Below, piece by piece: positions 1 to 8,129 of a stretch of 64,000 nt of DNA. The translations under genes and the position numbers were made by a program. Where the stretch lies: contig NZ_JAFLVR010000010.1 in assembly GCF_017315985.1 (NCBI RefSeq), forward strand, positions 1 to 64,000, read 5' to 3'. The notes under the pieces are model-generated. The model did not search any database. It saw only the letters and a list, made by a program, of their open reading frames with translations, and was not told the origin of the DNA. Each line of letters opens with the position of its first letter. Position 1 is the stretch's first letter. The stretch comes from Candidatus Enterococcus murrayae (lineage in GTDB: Bacteria > Bacillota > Bacilli > Lactobacillales > Enterococcaceae).

Positions 1-130
1 TTCTCCTCGTAAAATATTATTTATCTGATGATTTTTCTCCAAAATATTTTTAGCTTGTAAAATTTATTGAATAACATTCCTTACGGACTTTGTTTCGTTA
101 TTGTGTGATTTCTCAGAGTACAATGGATGT

Positions 131-398
131 ATGGAAAGGATCCAACGGGAATTTGCTAAGTTCTCCTGTAGTTTTGTCTACCTAGTAAAGTCTGTTACCC
201 GAACCTCTGTTATCACTACCAACTCATTAGCTGTTTCGATAATGGACTAGACTTTCAAATAGTAGTTGGAAGGCAGCTTCTAGCTTTGTTATCACCGTAT
301 TCTATTAGGCGAGGTTGTGGCTACACAGTGAGCTTCTGGGAAATCCCACAGTATCGAAGCATTTTCCAAAATTCAGATCGAAAGGAGGTCCTTATTCC
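131..398 (+). ncRNA. Possible IS110 bridge RNA in the left non-coding end
   Basis: This stretch between a TACAAT box at 119-124 and the transposase start has no convincing reading frame but has pairing potential: a stem at 332-360 (GCTTC-TGGGA paired with TCCCA and GAAGC) and a CCAACT/AGTTGG pairing at 219-224/264-269. IS110-group elements are known to transcribe a bridge RNA from the region upstream of the transposase. The assignment rests on position and foldability only; the target- and donor-binding loops were not identified. Confidence 0.25.
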
Positions 399-1649
399 AT
401 GAAATTATTTGTCGGTATTGACGTTAGCTCTGAAAAATTAGATGTTTGTTTCATGACTGACGACGATCAATTGCCAATCCTGTCTGAAATATCTGTCTCC
501 AATGACATTAAAGGAGCCTCATTAACACGAGAAATGATTCTTGAATTCAACGAGAATTATCTCTTTGATCAAATTGTGATTGGCATGGAGTCAACCTCCA
601 TGTACAGCTTCCATCCTTCCATGTTTTTTCATGAAGATGAAGAGCTAAAAAAGCTCAATGCACTTGTGACGATTGAAAATCCTTTTCGGATTAAACAATT
701 CAGTCGCATGTTTGACGAAGACAAAACAGATCGTAATGACGCGCTAAGAATTGCTGACTTTCTACGCATTCAACGCTTTACCACGTCTCCTATCAAGGAA
801 GAAAAATACATGGCATTACAGCGTCTGACTCGAACTCGTTATCAACTAATTAAGCAACTAACGCGTACAAAGCAACACTTCCTTGAAAATCTAACGTACA
901 AATGCAACACACTTGCACGGGAAATGAAGAACGAATCGACTAACCTTTTTAGCGCTACTGTGATTTCTCTCATGACAGAGGATTTCACGCTAGATGAACT
1001 GGCTGTGCTTCCTTTGGAAGCCTTCAGTGACTTAATTCAAGAAAAAGGTCGCGGCCGCTTTAAACACCCGGAAAAAATTGCAAAAGCAATTCAACGAGCT
1101 ATCCGATCAAGCTATCGTTTAGGTGCTGTAGCCCAAGAATCGATTGATATTGTTCTCGGCGTTCTTGTCTGTGAAATGCGTATCCTTGAAAAGAACATCA
1201 AAGAGTTGGATAAAGCCATCGAACAATTAGTTGTCGTCATTCCAGAATATCAATGCTTAACCAGTATTCCAGGCATTGGTAAAGTTTACGCTGCTGGTTT
1301 GATTGCTGAAATCGGTCAAATCGAAAGATTTGAAGATCAAACCAAATTAGCGAAGTACGCTGGATTAAGTTGGAAAGTGAAGCAATCTGGAAATTATCAA
1401 TCGCAAAATACACCTCTGACAAAGCAAGGAAATCGATATTTTAGGTATTACTTAGTTGAAGCTGCCAACTCAGTAAAAAACCATCTTCCCGAATATAAAG
1501 CTTTTTATCAAAGTAAATATAAAGAGGTTCCCAAGCATCAACACAAACGAGCACTCGTCTTAACCGCAAGAAAATTTACGCGTCTGGTGGATACGCTACT
1601 ACGTAATCACCAACTCTACACGCCACCGAGGAGCGTGATAGATAAATAA
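399..1649 (+). CDS. IS110-family transposase (DEDD recombinase)
   Basis: Predicted 416-residue recombinase that acts as the RNA-guided transposase of the element. The N-terminal RuvC-like DEDD domain shows Asp8 in GIDVSSEKLDV, Glu64 in GMESTS, and Asp111/Asp114 in KTDRNDALRIA. The C-terminal Transposase_20 domain starts near residue 285 (SIPGIGKVYAAGLIAEIG) and carries the KQSG serine motif expected of the nucleophile in this family. The frame is open from 315, but the start at 399 is chosen because AAAGGAGG lies just upstream and the family begins with M-x-x-x-GIDV. The gene looks full length, so the copy may be active. Confidence 0.93.
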   Translation: MKLFVGIDVSSEKLDVCFMTDDDQLPILSEISVSNDIKGASLTREMILEFNENYLFDQIVIGMESTSMYSFHPSMFFHEDEELKKLNALVTIENPFRIKQFSRMFDEDKTDRNDALRIADFLRIQRFTTSPIKEEKYMALQRLTRTRYQLIKQLTRTKQHFLENLTYKCNTLAREMKNESTNLFSATVISLMTEDFTLDELAVLPLEAFSDLIQEKGRGRFKHPEKIAKAIQRAIRSSYRLGAVAQESIDIVLGVLVCEMRILEKNIKELDKAIEQLVVVIPEYQCLTSIPGIGKVYAAGLIAEIGQIERFEDQTKLAKYAGLSWKVKQSGNYQSQNTPLTKQGNRYFRYYLVEAANSVKNHLPEYKAFYQSKYKEVPKHQHKRALVLTARKFTRLVDTLLRNHQLYTPPRSVIDK

Positions 1650-1680
1650 CAAATTGTTATTGACGCAAATCCTTGAAACG

Positions 1681-1709
1681 ACCCGAAAAAAATTAGATTT
1701 TGGTCGGGT
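1681..1709. other. Hairpin behind the transposase gene
   Basis: ACCCGA at 1681-1686 pairs with TCGGGT at 1704-1709 around an AT-rich loop, about 30 bases after the transposase stop. It may act as a weak terminator, or as a barrier against the leftward promoter at 1943-1978, but there is no good T-run. Confidence 0.35.
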
Positions 1710-1921
1710 TTAGTTCAGTGCGCTTCAACATAGGTTACTCAATAAAATAATTCTCAATTTTCATCTTGACTTATTACCATTAGACTTTGAGTGAATTTTC
1801 TTTCATTCTTAGTTCTAGTTCATGGATCGAGGTTTCTTCTCTTTAGTCGAGTAAAGAACCTCCAGCATTTCATCAATAAATTGATTACTAATAAATCATA
1901 GTCAATACCCCTTCCGTTAAT

Positions 1922-1978
1922 TATACATGTATAAATTTTCTATACATGTATAATATAGCGGTTTCATGAATATGTCAA
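1922..1978 (-). promoter_or_regulatory. Leftward promoter with two GntR-type operators and no gene behind it
   Basis: On the minus strand a consensus -35 TTGACA (1973-1978) and -10 TATTAT (1950-1955) are separated by 17 bases. Two copies of the perfect palindrome TATACATGTATA lie at 1941-1952, overlapping the -10, and at 1922-1933, just past the start point; their centres are 19 bases apart. This is a typical repression layout. The transcript would run toward the IS110 element, and I find no intact reading frame there. The same motif, with one mismatch, recurs at the GntR gene start (2752-2763), so the GntR protein is the likely ligand-controlled repressor. Confidence 0.7.
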
Positions 1979-1981
1979 CAT

Positions 1982-2012
1982 AAAAAAAGACAATCCTTTT
2001 CAGATTGTCTTT
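1982..2012 (-). terminator. Terminator of the GntR gene
   Basis: AAAGACAATC and GATTGTCTTT form a stem around a 7-base loop and are followed on the minus strand by a T-run, immediately after the GntR stop codon. Confidence 0.85.
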
Positions 2013-2017
2013 GATCG

Positions 2018-2758
2018 CTATTTTGTTCCATTGATTTCAATGTGGCTTTTATCAATTGGCAAGTAATGTTTATTGTGGAGAGATGGGTAATCATCCCCTA
2101 GATAAATTTCCTCTTGTATCAAGTAAAACTGATCTTTTTCGGATATCTTATACCTGACAGCAGAAATATTTCCGACTTCAGAGTATTGAACCTGCAGCTT
2201 TGTATGCTTCGCCTCTTGGTAAATTTTTGTCTCTAGAAAAGATTTGAACGATTCAATATCCTTCAAATCAATCTCCTTTTCTGTTAACACTTCAACAGGC
2301 ATCGTAGAAAAGGTAAACGCAACAGGCTGCCCCTTCGACTTATACCAACGGTCAATAAAGACAACAACAGCAACTTTTCTTTGTAATATTTCATTCGTGT
2401 ATTCTGTGGAGGGCTCGATATGAAAATCAATCTCAACTTCATCTACTTCTATGTCTAAGCAAGCAGGAATTGGATTAGTGATTGTTTCTAACCCTGTTGC
2501 CCATTTAGAGGAGTTGCTGATGACGAAATTCCCTTTTCCTTTTTGAATTTTAAGTACACCGTCATCTTGTAAAAACTGCAGCGCCTGTCTAAGGGTCATA
2601 CGAGATACCCCCATCTGCTTCGCCAGATCATTTTCAGGGGGCAGCTGGGAATTAACTGGATAAGTGCCATCTTTGATTAATTCATACAGCTTTTCATACA
2701 CTTTAACGTAGCGCAGCTTTCGCTTGCGATCGATCTCTAACCGTTCATTATTATACAT
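2018..2758 (-). CDS. GntR-family regulator, HutC/FarR (UTRA) type
   Basis: 246-residue repressor. Residues 15-85 are a winged helix-turn-helix (AKQMGVSRMTLRQALQFLQ), and residues 100-240 form a UTRA ligand domain (DRWYKSKGQPVAF, then YLIQEEIYLGDDYPSL). Such proteins usually sense a phosphosugar or related metabolite of the adjacent pathway. The start is supported by GAAGGGA seven bases upstream. A near-copy (11/12) of its presumed operator overlaps the start codon, which suggests autoregulation. The gene is followed by its own terminator. Its other presumed sites, at 1922-1952, face the IS110 element, so its original target gene may be lost. Control of the neighbouring PTS operon cannot be excluded. 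Confidence 0.85.
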   Translation of the reverse strand: MYNNERLEIDRKRKLRYVKVYEKLYELIKDGTYPVNSQLPPENDLAKQMGVSRMTLRQALQFLQDDGVLKIQKGKGNFVISNSSKWATGLETITNPIPACLDIEVDEVEIDFHIEPSTEYTNEILQRKVAVVVFIDRWYKSKGQPVAFTFSTMPVEVLTEKEIDLKDIESFKSFLETKIYQEAKHTKLQVQYSEVGNISAVRYKISEKDQFYLIQEEIYLGDDYPSLHNKHYLPIDKSHIEINGTK

Positions 2759-2763
2759 GTCTA
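2752..2763. promoter_or_regulatory. GntR autoregulatory half-operator
   Basis: TATACATGTCTA overlaps the GntR start codon and matches the palindrome TATACATGTATA found twice at 1922-1952 in 11 of 12 positions. Binding here could block translation initiation or transcription of the repressor gene itself. Confidence 0.45.
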
Positions 2764-2956
2764 ATCCCTTCTGACTTATTCATAGGTGTCATACATTGAT
2801 TCGAGTATTCACTATATGCAACTACGAATTATTCTTTCTATTTTACTGTCACTAATCATTATATCTTATACAGAAAAGGGAAAAAAGGCTTCTATCAACT
2901 TCTTTTAGACAAGTCCCTTTGAACGGCTGTATTCAAAAAGCTCGCTTTTTAATAAA

Positions 2957-3703
2957 TTACGTCTGATCTGGGCTGATTATCTTCGTAATCTCACCAATTT
3001 TTTCATTATATGCGTCAGAAATAATAATTACATTTTCAGTACTAAAAGCCTTAACTGCAGCCACTTTATCATATTTCGAGCTGTCACACAGTAAGTATGC
3101 TTTCTTTGCATTGTTCAGTATTTCTTGCTTTTTATTTGCCTCTACTAAATTTGGGGTGCTGACGCCCTTCTCTGCGTCGATACCATTAGCTCCCAAAAAT
3201 GCTTTCTGAAAATTGAAAGTTTGAATATTAGAATCAGTCAATGGGCCATTCAGTGAAGAAATTACCGGATTGTATCTTCCTCCTAAGAGAACAATCTCTG
3301 CTTGAGTCTCTTGTTGAATACTGAAAACACTTGTATTTGTAGTTATGATGGTAATCTTTCGGTTAATAATCTTATTTAGTAAAGCAGTACATGTCGAACC
3401 GGAATCTAAATAAATGACGTCTCCTTCATGAATCAGTTCAGCAGCTAAGGCGGCGATTTTTTCCTTTTCCTTCGAATGTAAGGAAGATTTTGTTGCGATA
3501 GACATTTCAGATGTTATCGAACAGATTTTGAATGCACCGCCAGATAACATCTCTATTCTTCCTGCTTTTTCTAGCTCTTTCAAATCTCTTCTCAATGTCG
3601 ACATAGACACTTCAGGTAAGATACTATGTAATTTTTCAATTTTAATTACTTCTTCTGAATTCAGTGCTTCTAATATTTTCTCTTGTCTTTCATAAGGTAT
3701 CAT
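2957..3703 (-). CDS. DeoR-family sugar-phosphate-responsive regulator
   Basis: 248-residue regulator with an N-terminal DeoR helix-turn-helix (residues 1-57, MIPYERQEKILEAL, then STLRRDLKELEKAGRIE) and a C-terminal sugar-phosphate sensor domain of the DeoRC type (IYLDSGSTC, then LLGGRYNP, then DSSKYDKVA). The frame is open to 3742, but the internal ATG at 3703 is preferred because GGAGG precedes it by six bases and the usual MIPYERQ start follows. It lies just downstream of the allose-type PTS operon, separated by a terminator, and is the most likely regulator of that operon, sensing a hexulose or pentose phosphate. Its own promoter would lie in 3704-3870. Confidence 0.88.
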   Translation of the reverse strand: MIPYERQEKILEALNSEEVIKIEKLHSILPEVSMSTLRRDLKELEKAGRIEMLSGGAFKICSITSEMSIATKSSLHSKEKEKIAALAAELIHEGDVIYLDSGSTCTALLNKIINRKITIITTNTSVFSIQQETQAEIVLLGGRYNPVISSLNGPLTDSNIQTFNFQKAFLGANGIDAEKGVSTPNLVEANKKQEILNNAKKAYLLCDSSKYDKVAAVKAFSTENVIIISDAYNEKIGEITKIISPDQT

Positions 3704-3874
3704 GAAGAACCTCCATAACTTGTGAATATCCAATTTATTCACTTTTTTTCAAATTATATCATACTGTTTCTGCTTTTATCATTCTTCTTTTTTGTTCCTT
3801 AAAAAATACCTCCTATACAGTTGTCTATTTACTCTACCAACAATGAGAAGCTCCTAAACTGTCCTAAAAGCATG

Positions 3875-3902
3875 AAAAAAGATGCAAAACGAATTTGCAC
3901 CT
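3875..3902 (-). terminator. Terminator of the allose-type PTS operon
   Basis: GGTGCAAA and TTTGCATC form a stem with one G-T pair and a short TTCGT loop, followed by a T-run on the minus strand. It lies 12 bases after the rpiB stop codon. Confidence 0.8.
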
Positions 3903-3914
3903 TCTTTCCCAGCC

Positions 3915-4355
3915 TTATAAGTTTTCTAATTGACTAATTTGGTCAACTCTCTTTTTATGTCGTCCACCTTCAAACTCAGCTTCAAGCCATTCTTGAGTAA
4001 TCATTTTGGCCAGCTCTGGTCCAACTACCCGTGAACCGAAGGCTAAAATATTGGTATTATTATGCTCTTTCGAAAGCTTTGCGCTATAGGGATCACTACA
4101 AACCACGGCTCGTATTCCTTTTACTTTGTTTGCGGCGATAGAAATTCCGACACCAGTGCCGCAAATTAGTATTCCTAAATCGCAATTTTTAGACACTACA
4201 GCTTCAGCAACGGCTTGCGCATAATCAGGATAATTCACACGCGAATTACTTTTCGTCCCAAAATCTTGTACTGAATGGCCAAGAGCTTCTAAAAATTCTA
4301 CGATACTCGGTTTTAATTCTATTCCTACGTGATCACACCCAATTGCTAATTTCAT
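3915..4355 (-). CDS. rpiB: RpiB/LacAB-family sugar-phosphate isomerase
   Basis: 146-residue cytosolic isomerase of the RpiB family, which interconverts ribose 5-phosphate and ribulose 5-phosphate; some members act on allose 6-phosphate and allulose 6-phosphate. Family landmarks are GCDHVGIELK at the N-terminus, the catalytic Cys65 in ICGTGVGIS, and the SKEHNNTNILAFGSRVVG block. Full length. Its start directly abuts the upstream epimerase gene, so the two are co-transcribed. Pairing with a 3-epimerase and a PTS favours the allose-6-phosphate to allulose-6-phosphate reaction over a pentose-phosphate role, but that is inference. Confidence 0.85.
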   Translation of the reverse strand: MKLAIGCDHVGIELKPSIVEFLEALGHSVQDFGTKSNSRVNYPDYAQAVAEAVVSKNCDLGILICGTGVGISIAANKVKGIRAVVCSDPYSAKLSKEHNNTNILAFGSRVVGPELAKMITQEWLEAEFEGGRHKKRVDQISQLENL

Positions 4356-5033
4356 TTATACTCCATCTCCCAGTTTATACTTGGATACAAGTGCTTCATA
4401 GGATTCCTCTTTCCCAAACAGAGCGGATGTTCCTACAACAAATCCATCTACTCCAATTTCCCCCAATTCTCGTATCTTTTTCGCTGAAATTGCTCCATCA
4501 ACCATCAATTGATAATGATGATTACTCTTCAGAGAAGCCAGTCGTTTGATTTTACTTTCAACATGATTCAAATACAATTGACCTGAAAAACCAGGATTAA
4601 CCGTCATAACCATAATATAATCAATCATTGGCAATAACTCTTCAATTACACTTATGCTTGTTCCGGGATTGATGGCAATGCCAACTCTCTTCTGCTTCTT
4701 TTTGATTTTATCAATTGTCCGTGTCGGGTGTTGATCAGCTTCTGGATGGAAATAAATGATATCAATCCCCATATCGGAAAACTTCTCCACATATTCTCCA
4801 GGATTATCAATCATTAGATGAATATCTACTAATTTGTTTGTTAGCTTACGTATTATTTCTACGTCCTGCAGACCCATTCCAAAATTTGGAACAAAGCTTC
4901 CATCCATAATATCAAGATGAAAAATATCTATCCCAGCCTTATCCAAGGTTTCAACCTCGGCTTCTAAATTTGAAAAATCTGCACACATCATAGAAGGACA
5001 TATTAGTTTATTACTCAAAGGAATCACTCCCAA
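4356..5033 (-). CDS. Ribulose-phosphate/allulose-6-phosphate 3-epimerase
   Basis: 225-residue TIM-barrel epimerase of the Rpe family. Visible metal and catalytic motifs are FHLDIMDGSFVPN, DIHLMIDNP and the C-terminal VDGAIS with a phosphate-binding GFVVGTSALF. The MTVNPGFSGQ loop resembles the AlsE-type MTVDPGF as much as the Rpe-type MSVNPGF. In this operon it most plausibly converts D-allulose 6-phosphate to fructose 6-phosphate. Start: ATG at 5033; an alternative is the internal methionine of MMCADF, which is too late. It abuts rpiB downstream and lies ten bases after the PTS IIA gene. The allulose assignment is inferred from context. Confidence 0.82.
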   Translation of the reverse strand: MGVIPLSNKLICPSMMCADFSNLEAEVETLDKAGIDIFHLDIMDGSFVPNFGMGLQDVEIIRKLTNKLVDIHLMIDNPGEYVEKFSDMGIDIIYFHPEADQHPTRTIDKIKKKQKRVGIAINPGTSISVIEELLPMIDYIMVMTVNPGFSGQLYLNHVESKIKRLASLKSNHHYQLMVDGAISAKKIRELGEIGVDGFVVGTSALFGKEESYEALVSKYKLGDGV

Positions 5034-5043
5034 TCATTAATTA

Positions 5044-5505
5044 CTATTTAACAACACCGATTGTTTGACCTCTATTCGCCTGACCTTCTTCAAGCTCTAA
5101 GTTATTTTTACCTAAATTTGTAAAGACAACTATGACGTCCGTATCTTTGCCTTCATTTTCCAAAAAATCAAAATCGACTTCTGCTAATAAAGTATCAAAA
5201 GCAACCTTTTCTCCTACCTCGACCTTAATCGTAAATCCCGAACCATTTAATTCTACGGTATCGATTCCAATATGAACTAAAACTTCCAAGCCATTCTTCG
5301 ATCTCAAGGAAATCGCATACTTTGTAGGAAAAATCGCTATCACGGTTCCTTCAACAGGCGCAGTAATAAAACCTTCGTCTGGTTCTACTGCAAAGCCGTC
5401 CCCTAAAGCTTTTGTAGAAAACATTTCATCATTAACTTCATCTATTGATTTAACGAGGCCTTTTGCAGGAGAATAAACTAAACATCCTTTTTTAAATAAA
5501 TTCAT
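5044..5505 (-). CDS. PTS glucose-family EIIA domain protein, stand-alone
   Basis: 153-residue EIIA of the glucose/glucoside family (crr-like), passing phosphate from HPr to the IIB domain of the adjacent IIBC protein. The phosphorylated histidine is His78 in VLVHIGIDTVELNG. Oddly, the usual first histidine of the TKHAIGL-type motif (E. coli His75 equivalent) is Tyr63 here (TKYAISL). In E. coli that histidine assists transfer to IIB, so this EIIA may be kinetically unusual or specialised for its partner. It lies between the IIBC and epimerase genes in the same operon. Confidence 0.88.
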   Translation of the reverse strand: MNLFKKGCLVYSPAKGLVKSIDEVNDEMFSTKALGDGFAVEPDEGFITAPVEGTVIAIFPTKYAISLRSKNGLEVLVHIGIDTVELNGSGFTIKVEVGEKVAFDTLLAEVDFDFLENEGKDTDVIVVFTNLGKNNLELEEGQANRGQTIGVVK

Positions 5506-5520
5506 CTTATTCCCAGCTTT

Positions 5521-6903
5521 CTACACTAATTTTTCGTCCTTGTTGGTAAAAATGAAAGCTAACACTGCAGAAACAATTAGCGAAATTAGTAAACCAATCA
5601 TCGCTTGAATAAAGTTCGACGAATTCTTTTCAACAAAGGCCGGAAAAGTAGTTACACTCCCAAAAACAAAAGCATTTGTCACAACCTTCATTAAACCTAG
5701 ATAGGCTCCACCAACTGCCCCGCCAATAATTTGTGCTAAGAAAAGCTTCTTATTCTTAACAAGCAAACCAAACAAAGTCGCCTCGATGATTGCTGACAAT
5801 GCGATCGTGACCAATCCAGTCAAGGCAAAACCACGTAATTTCTTGTCTCTTGCTTTGAAATAAACACCGATTGTTGTCCCAATTACTGCAAAGTTACAGG
5901 CAAAGGTAAACGGAACAATGTAGTCAAAACCATACGTAGAGATATTATTGATCATAATTGGATTGACTGCCCAATGGATCCCTAAGCTCACAAGCACACT
6001 CCAACCACCACCGATAAGAATACCTGTTAAAATACTGCTGCGCTCAATCAGCCAGTTAACAACATTCGCAACGGCTTCACCGCTATAAACTCCGATTGGC
6101 CCAATCACAATGACAGTTAATGGAATCATAATCGCCAATGACACTAGTGGAATAATAACTAATTTCAAAGTTTCTGGAACCCTTGCATCTAAAAATTTAT
6201 AAAGGTATGAAAATGCCCAAATTGAAAGAATGATTGGAACAACCGTCGAATTATAATTCATCAAAACAACTGGAATTCCAAGAAAATCAGTTGTCGCACC
6301 ATTCCCAGCATTTCCCATAAGTCCAATAAAGTCTGGGTTAATCAGTGCTGCCCCAATCAATGCAGAGATATATGGGCTTGCACCAAAACGTCGTGCAGAA
6401 GTAAACGCTAACAAGACTGGCAAGAAATAAAACACACTCATAGATGAAACATAAAGAATTGAATAGGTACCGCTTCCTTCGCTGATCAAACCAAGCTGTA
6501 CACATAAAATTAATAGACCGCGTAATATCCCAGAGCCAGCCAAAGCTGGTAAAATCGGTGCAAATATTGCTGAAACGGCTGAAAAAATATTACTAATGAT
6601 ATTTCCAGAAGAAACTTCTTCGCCTCCAACCTTTTCAGCATTTCCTTCACCCTTAACTAATGGTTCAAACTCATCATAAAGTTTCCCGACTTCTGTACCA
6701 ATCAAAAGCTGATATTGTCCTGCTTTGTTGATGACGTTGATCACGCCGTCGATATTCTCGACAGCCTGATCATCAGCTTTTGAAGTGTCTTTCAAGGTTA
6801 AGCGTAAACGAGTCGCGCAGTGAGTCATGTTTCGAACATTTTCAGATCCGCCAATATTTTCTAAGATACTTTTCGCCATTACTTTGTAGTCCATTTTATC
6901 CAC
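5521..6903 (-). CDS. PTS IIBC permease, beta-glucoside/sucrose type
   Basis: 460-residue membrane permease. Residues 1-85 are the IIB domain with the phosphorylation site Cys29 in MTHCATRLR. Residues 105-450 are a hydrophobic IIC domain of about ten membrane segments containing the usual INPIMINNISTYGFDYI-like region. It imports and phosphorylates a hexose. The EIIA partner is encoded by the next gene. With RpiB, a 3-epimerase and no glycosidase, the substrate is more likely a rare monosaccharide such as allose or allulose than a beta-glucoside; a comparable gene set (epimerase, RpiB, PTS) is known for D-allose use in Listeria. Substrate is inferred. Confidence 0.88.
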   Translation of the reverse strand: MDKMDYKVMAKSILENIGGSENVRNMTHCATRLRLTLKDTSKADDQAVENIDGVINVINKAGQYQLLIGTEVGKLYDEFEPLVKGEGNAEKVGGEEVSSGNIISNIFSAVSAIFAPILPALAGSGILRGLLILCVQLGLISEGSGTYSILYVSSMSVFYFLPVLLAFTSARRFGASPYISALIGAALINPDFIGLMGNAGNGATTDFLGIPVVLMNYNSTVVPIILSIWAFSYLYKFLDARVPETLKLVIIPLVSLAIMIPLTVIVIGPIGVYSGEAVANVVNWLIERSSILTGILIGGGWSVLVSLGIHWAVNPIMINNISTYGFDYIVPFTFACNFAVIGTTIGVYFKARDKKLRGFALTGLVTIALSAIIEATLFGLLVKNKKLFLAQIIGGAVGGAYLGLMKVVTNAFVFGSVTTFPAFVEKNSSNFIQAMIGLLISLIVSAVLAFIFTNKDEKLV

Positions 6904-6918
6904 TTCCTTTTTATAGTC

Positions 6919-7857
6919 TTATTTACTTGTTGCTGACCAAAAATCAATCATCAATTGATTTGCTTCAATTGCGTCATTTTTATCAATAATTGTTTGAATA
7001 TGATCGAGGCCTACCGTATCGATTATTTCAACCAACAGCTTGATCATTTTCATGTTTTGCTCACACTCTTTTGAAGCATGTTCAATAATTGGGAACGTAT
7101 CGAAATAGATAACTCCATCATAATTATTTTTTTTCATATAATATAAGAACTCTAACGTTTTGATTGGCGTTGCCGAGCCGATCATCAGTCCATCATCGTT
7201 TAGGCCATAACCATCATTAAGATGGACGCCATAAAGCTTTCCTTGGTTTCCAAAAATATCTGCAGCAAAAGCCGGATTTTCATGCTTCATCAACATATGA
7301 CAATAATCTAGCGTTACACCGACATTCTTACGATTAATTTCATTTAGAAGCATCCCAGCTACACCCATACTGTCAATAAAGGCATAGGCTCGTGGTTGAA
7401 ATGGTTTGTATTCGATGCTGATCTGTAAATCTGGTGCATAATCCGCGATTTCAATAAATGCGTCTCTAATTTGATTCCAAACCTTCTGATAATTGATTTG
7501 AAAGCTATAATCGAAACCATCAAAGCCCAACCAAATCGTCACTACGTTACCGCCTGCATCTCGACAATAATCCGCCGCCGCCTTACATAATCTCAGTGCG
7601 CTTTCAGCGATGCTAGAATCAGCATTTCCTAACTCACCATTGATAAATTCATTTCTGAATCGTAATGCTACACCATTTAATTTCAAGTTGTTTTTGGCAA
7701 GCTGTTCTTTCATGTGGAATGCATTGATTCCTTCTACATGTTCTGGATAATTCAAATCGACATAGCCTAATCCTAATTTATTAAATACTTCAAATACAGT
7801 ATTCAAATCATTGTCATACGTGGATAAGAACGAATTGATTCGTGTAGCCAATTTCAT
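6919..7857 (-). CDS. Xylose-isomerase-like TIM-barrel sugar isomerase/epimerase
   Basis: 312-residue protein of the sugar isomerase/epimerase (AP-endonuclease 2) superfamily and first gene of the operon. Putative metal ligands are visible in order: Glu in ISIEYKPF, Asp and His in GVTLDYCHML, His in YGVHLNDGYG, and an acidic residue in VIYFDTFPI, where most relatives have Glu. Start at 7857 is chosen because GAGGAGG lies upstream and MKLATRI begins the barrel; the open frame reaches 7899. It may act on the free sugar (for example ketose 3-epimerisation) or on the phosphosugar. Exact substrate is unknown. Confidence 0.78.
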   Translation of the reverse strand: MKLATRINSFLSTYDNDLNTVFEVFNKLGLGYVDLNYPEHVEGINAFHMKEQLAKNNLKLNGVALRFRNEFINGELGNADSSIAESALRLCKAAADYCRDAGGNVVTIWLGFDGFDYSFQINYQKVWNQIRDAFIEIADYAPDLQISIEYKPFQPRAYAFIDSMGVAGMLLNEINRKNVGVTLDYCHMLMKHENPAFAADIFGNQGKLYGVHLNDGYGLNDDGLMIGSATPIKTLEFLYYMKKNNYDGVIYFDTFPIIEHASKECEQNMKMIKLLVEIIDTVGLDHIQTIIDKNDAIEANQLMIDFWSATSK

Positions 7858-7889
7858 AATGATCCTCCTCGTTTGTTTTGTACAACCAA

Positions 7890-7918
7890 AGAATACCACG
7901 AATTAAAATCATTTACAA
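7890..7918 (-). promoter_or_regulatory. Promoter of the allose-type PTS operon
   Basis: Minus-strand -35 TTGTAA (7913-7918) and -10 TATTCT (7890-7895) with a 17-base spacer, about 30 bases upstream of the first start codon. No clear operator palindrome was recognised around it. Confidence 0.55.
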
Positions 7919-8014
7919 TCACAATTTTTCATTTTATTTCAAATTATTCCATGTTTTTCCATAATTGAGATTTACTAAACACTCTATAGTCTTATGAAAA
8001 TATATTCAGTGAAC

Positions 8015-8070
8015 AAAAAGAGCATGATCAACGATGTCAGCCTCACATCTGTTAATCATGCTTCAAAAAA
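8015..8070 (-). terminator. Terminator of the mtnKA operon
   Basis: GAGCATGATCAAC (8020-8033) pairs with GTTAATCATGCTT (8051-8063); on the minus strand the stem is followed by CTTTTTG. It lies about 60 bases after the mtnA stop. Confidence 0.8.
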
Positions 8071-8129
8071 ACGATTATAAATGTATTATCAATCAAAGTA
8101 TCTCCATTTATTTGGAATGCACCCTGTTG

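Larger units (their letters stand above)
1..1740 (+). mobile_element. IS110-family insertion sequence, ends not resolved
   Basis: The element is defined by its DEDD transposase gene at 399-1649. IS110 elements usually lack terminal inverted repeats and leave little or no target duplication, so I could not fix the ends; the span given is an outer estimate. About 400 bases of non-coding DNA precede the gene, which is where IS110-group elements carry their bridge RNA. On the right, a hairpin and then an orphan GntR-type promoter mark the return to host sequence. No second copy is present in the window. Confidence 0.55.
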
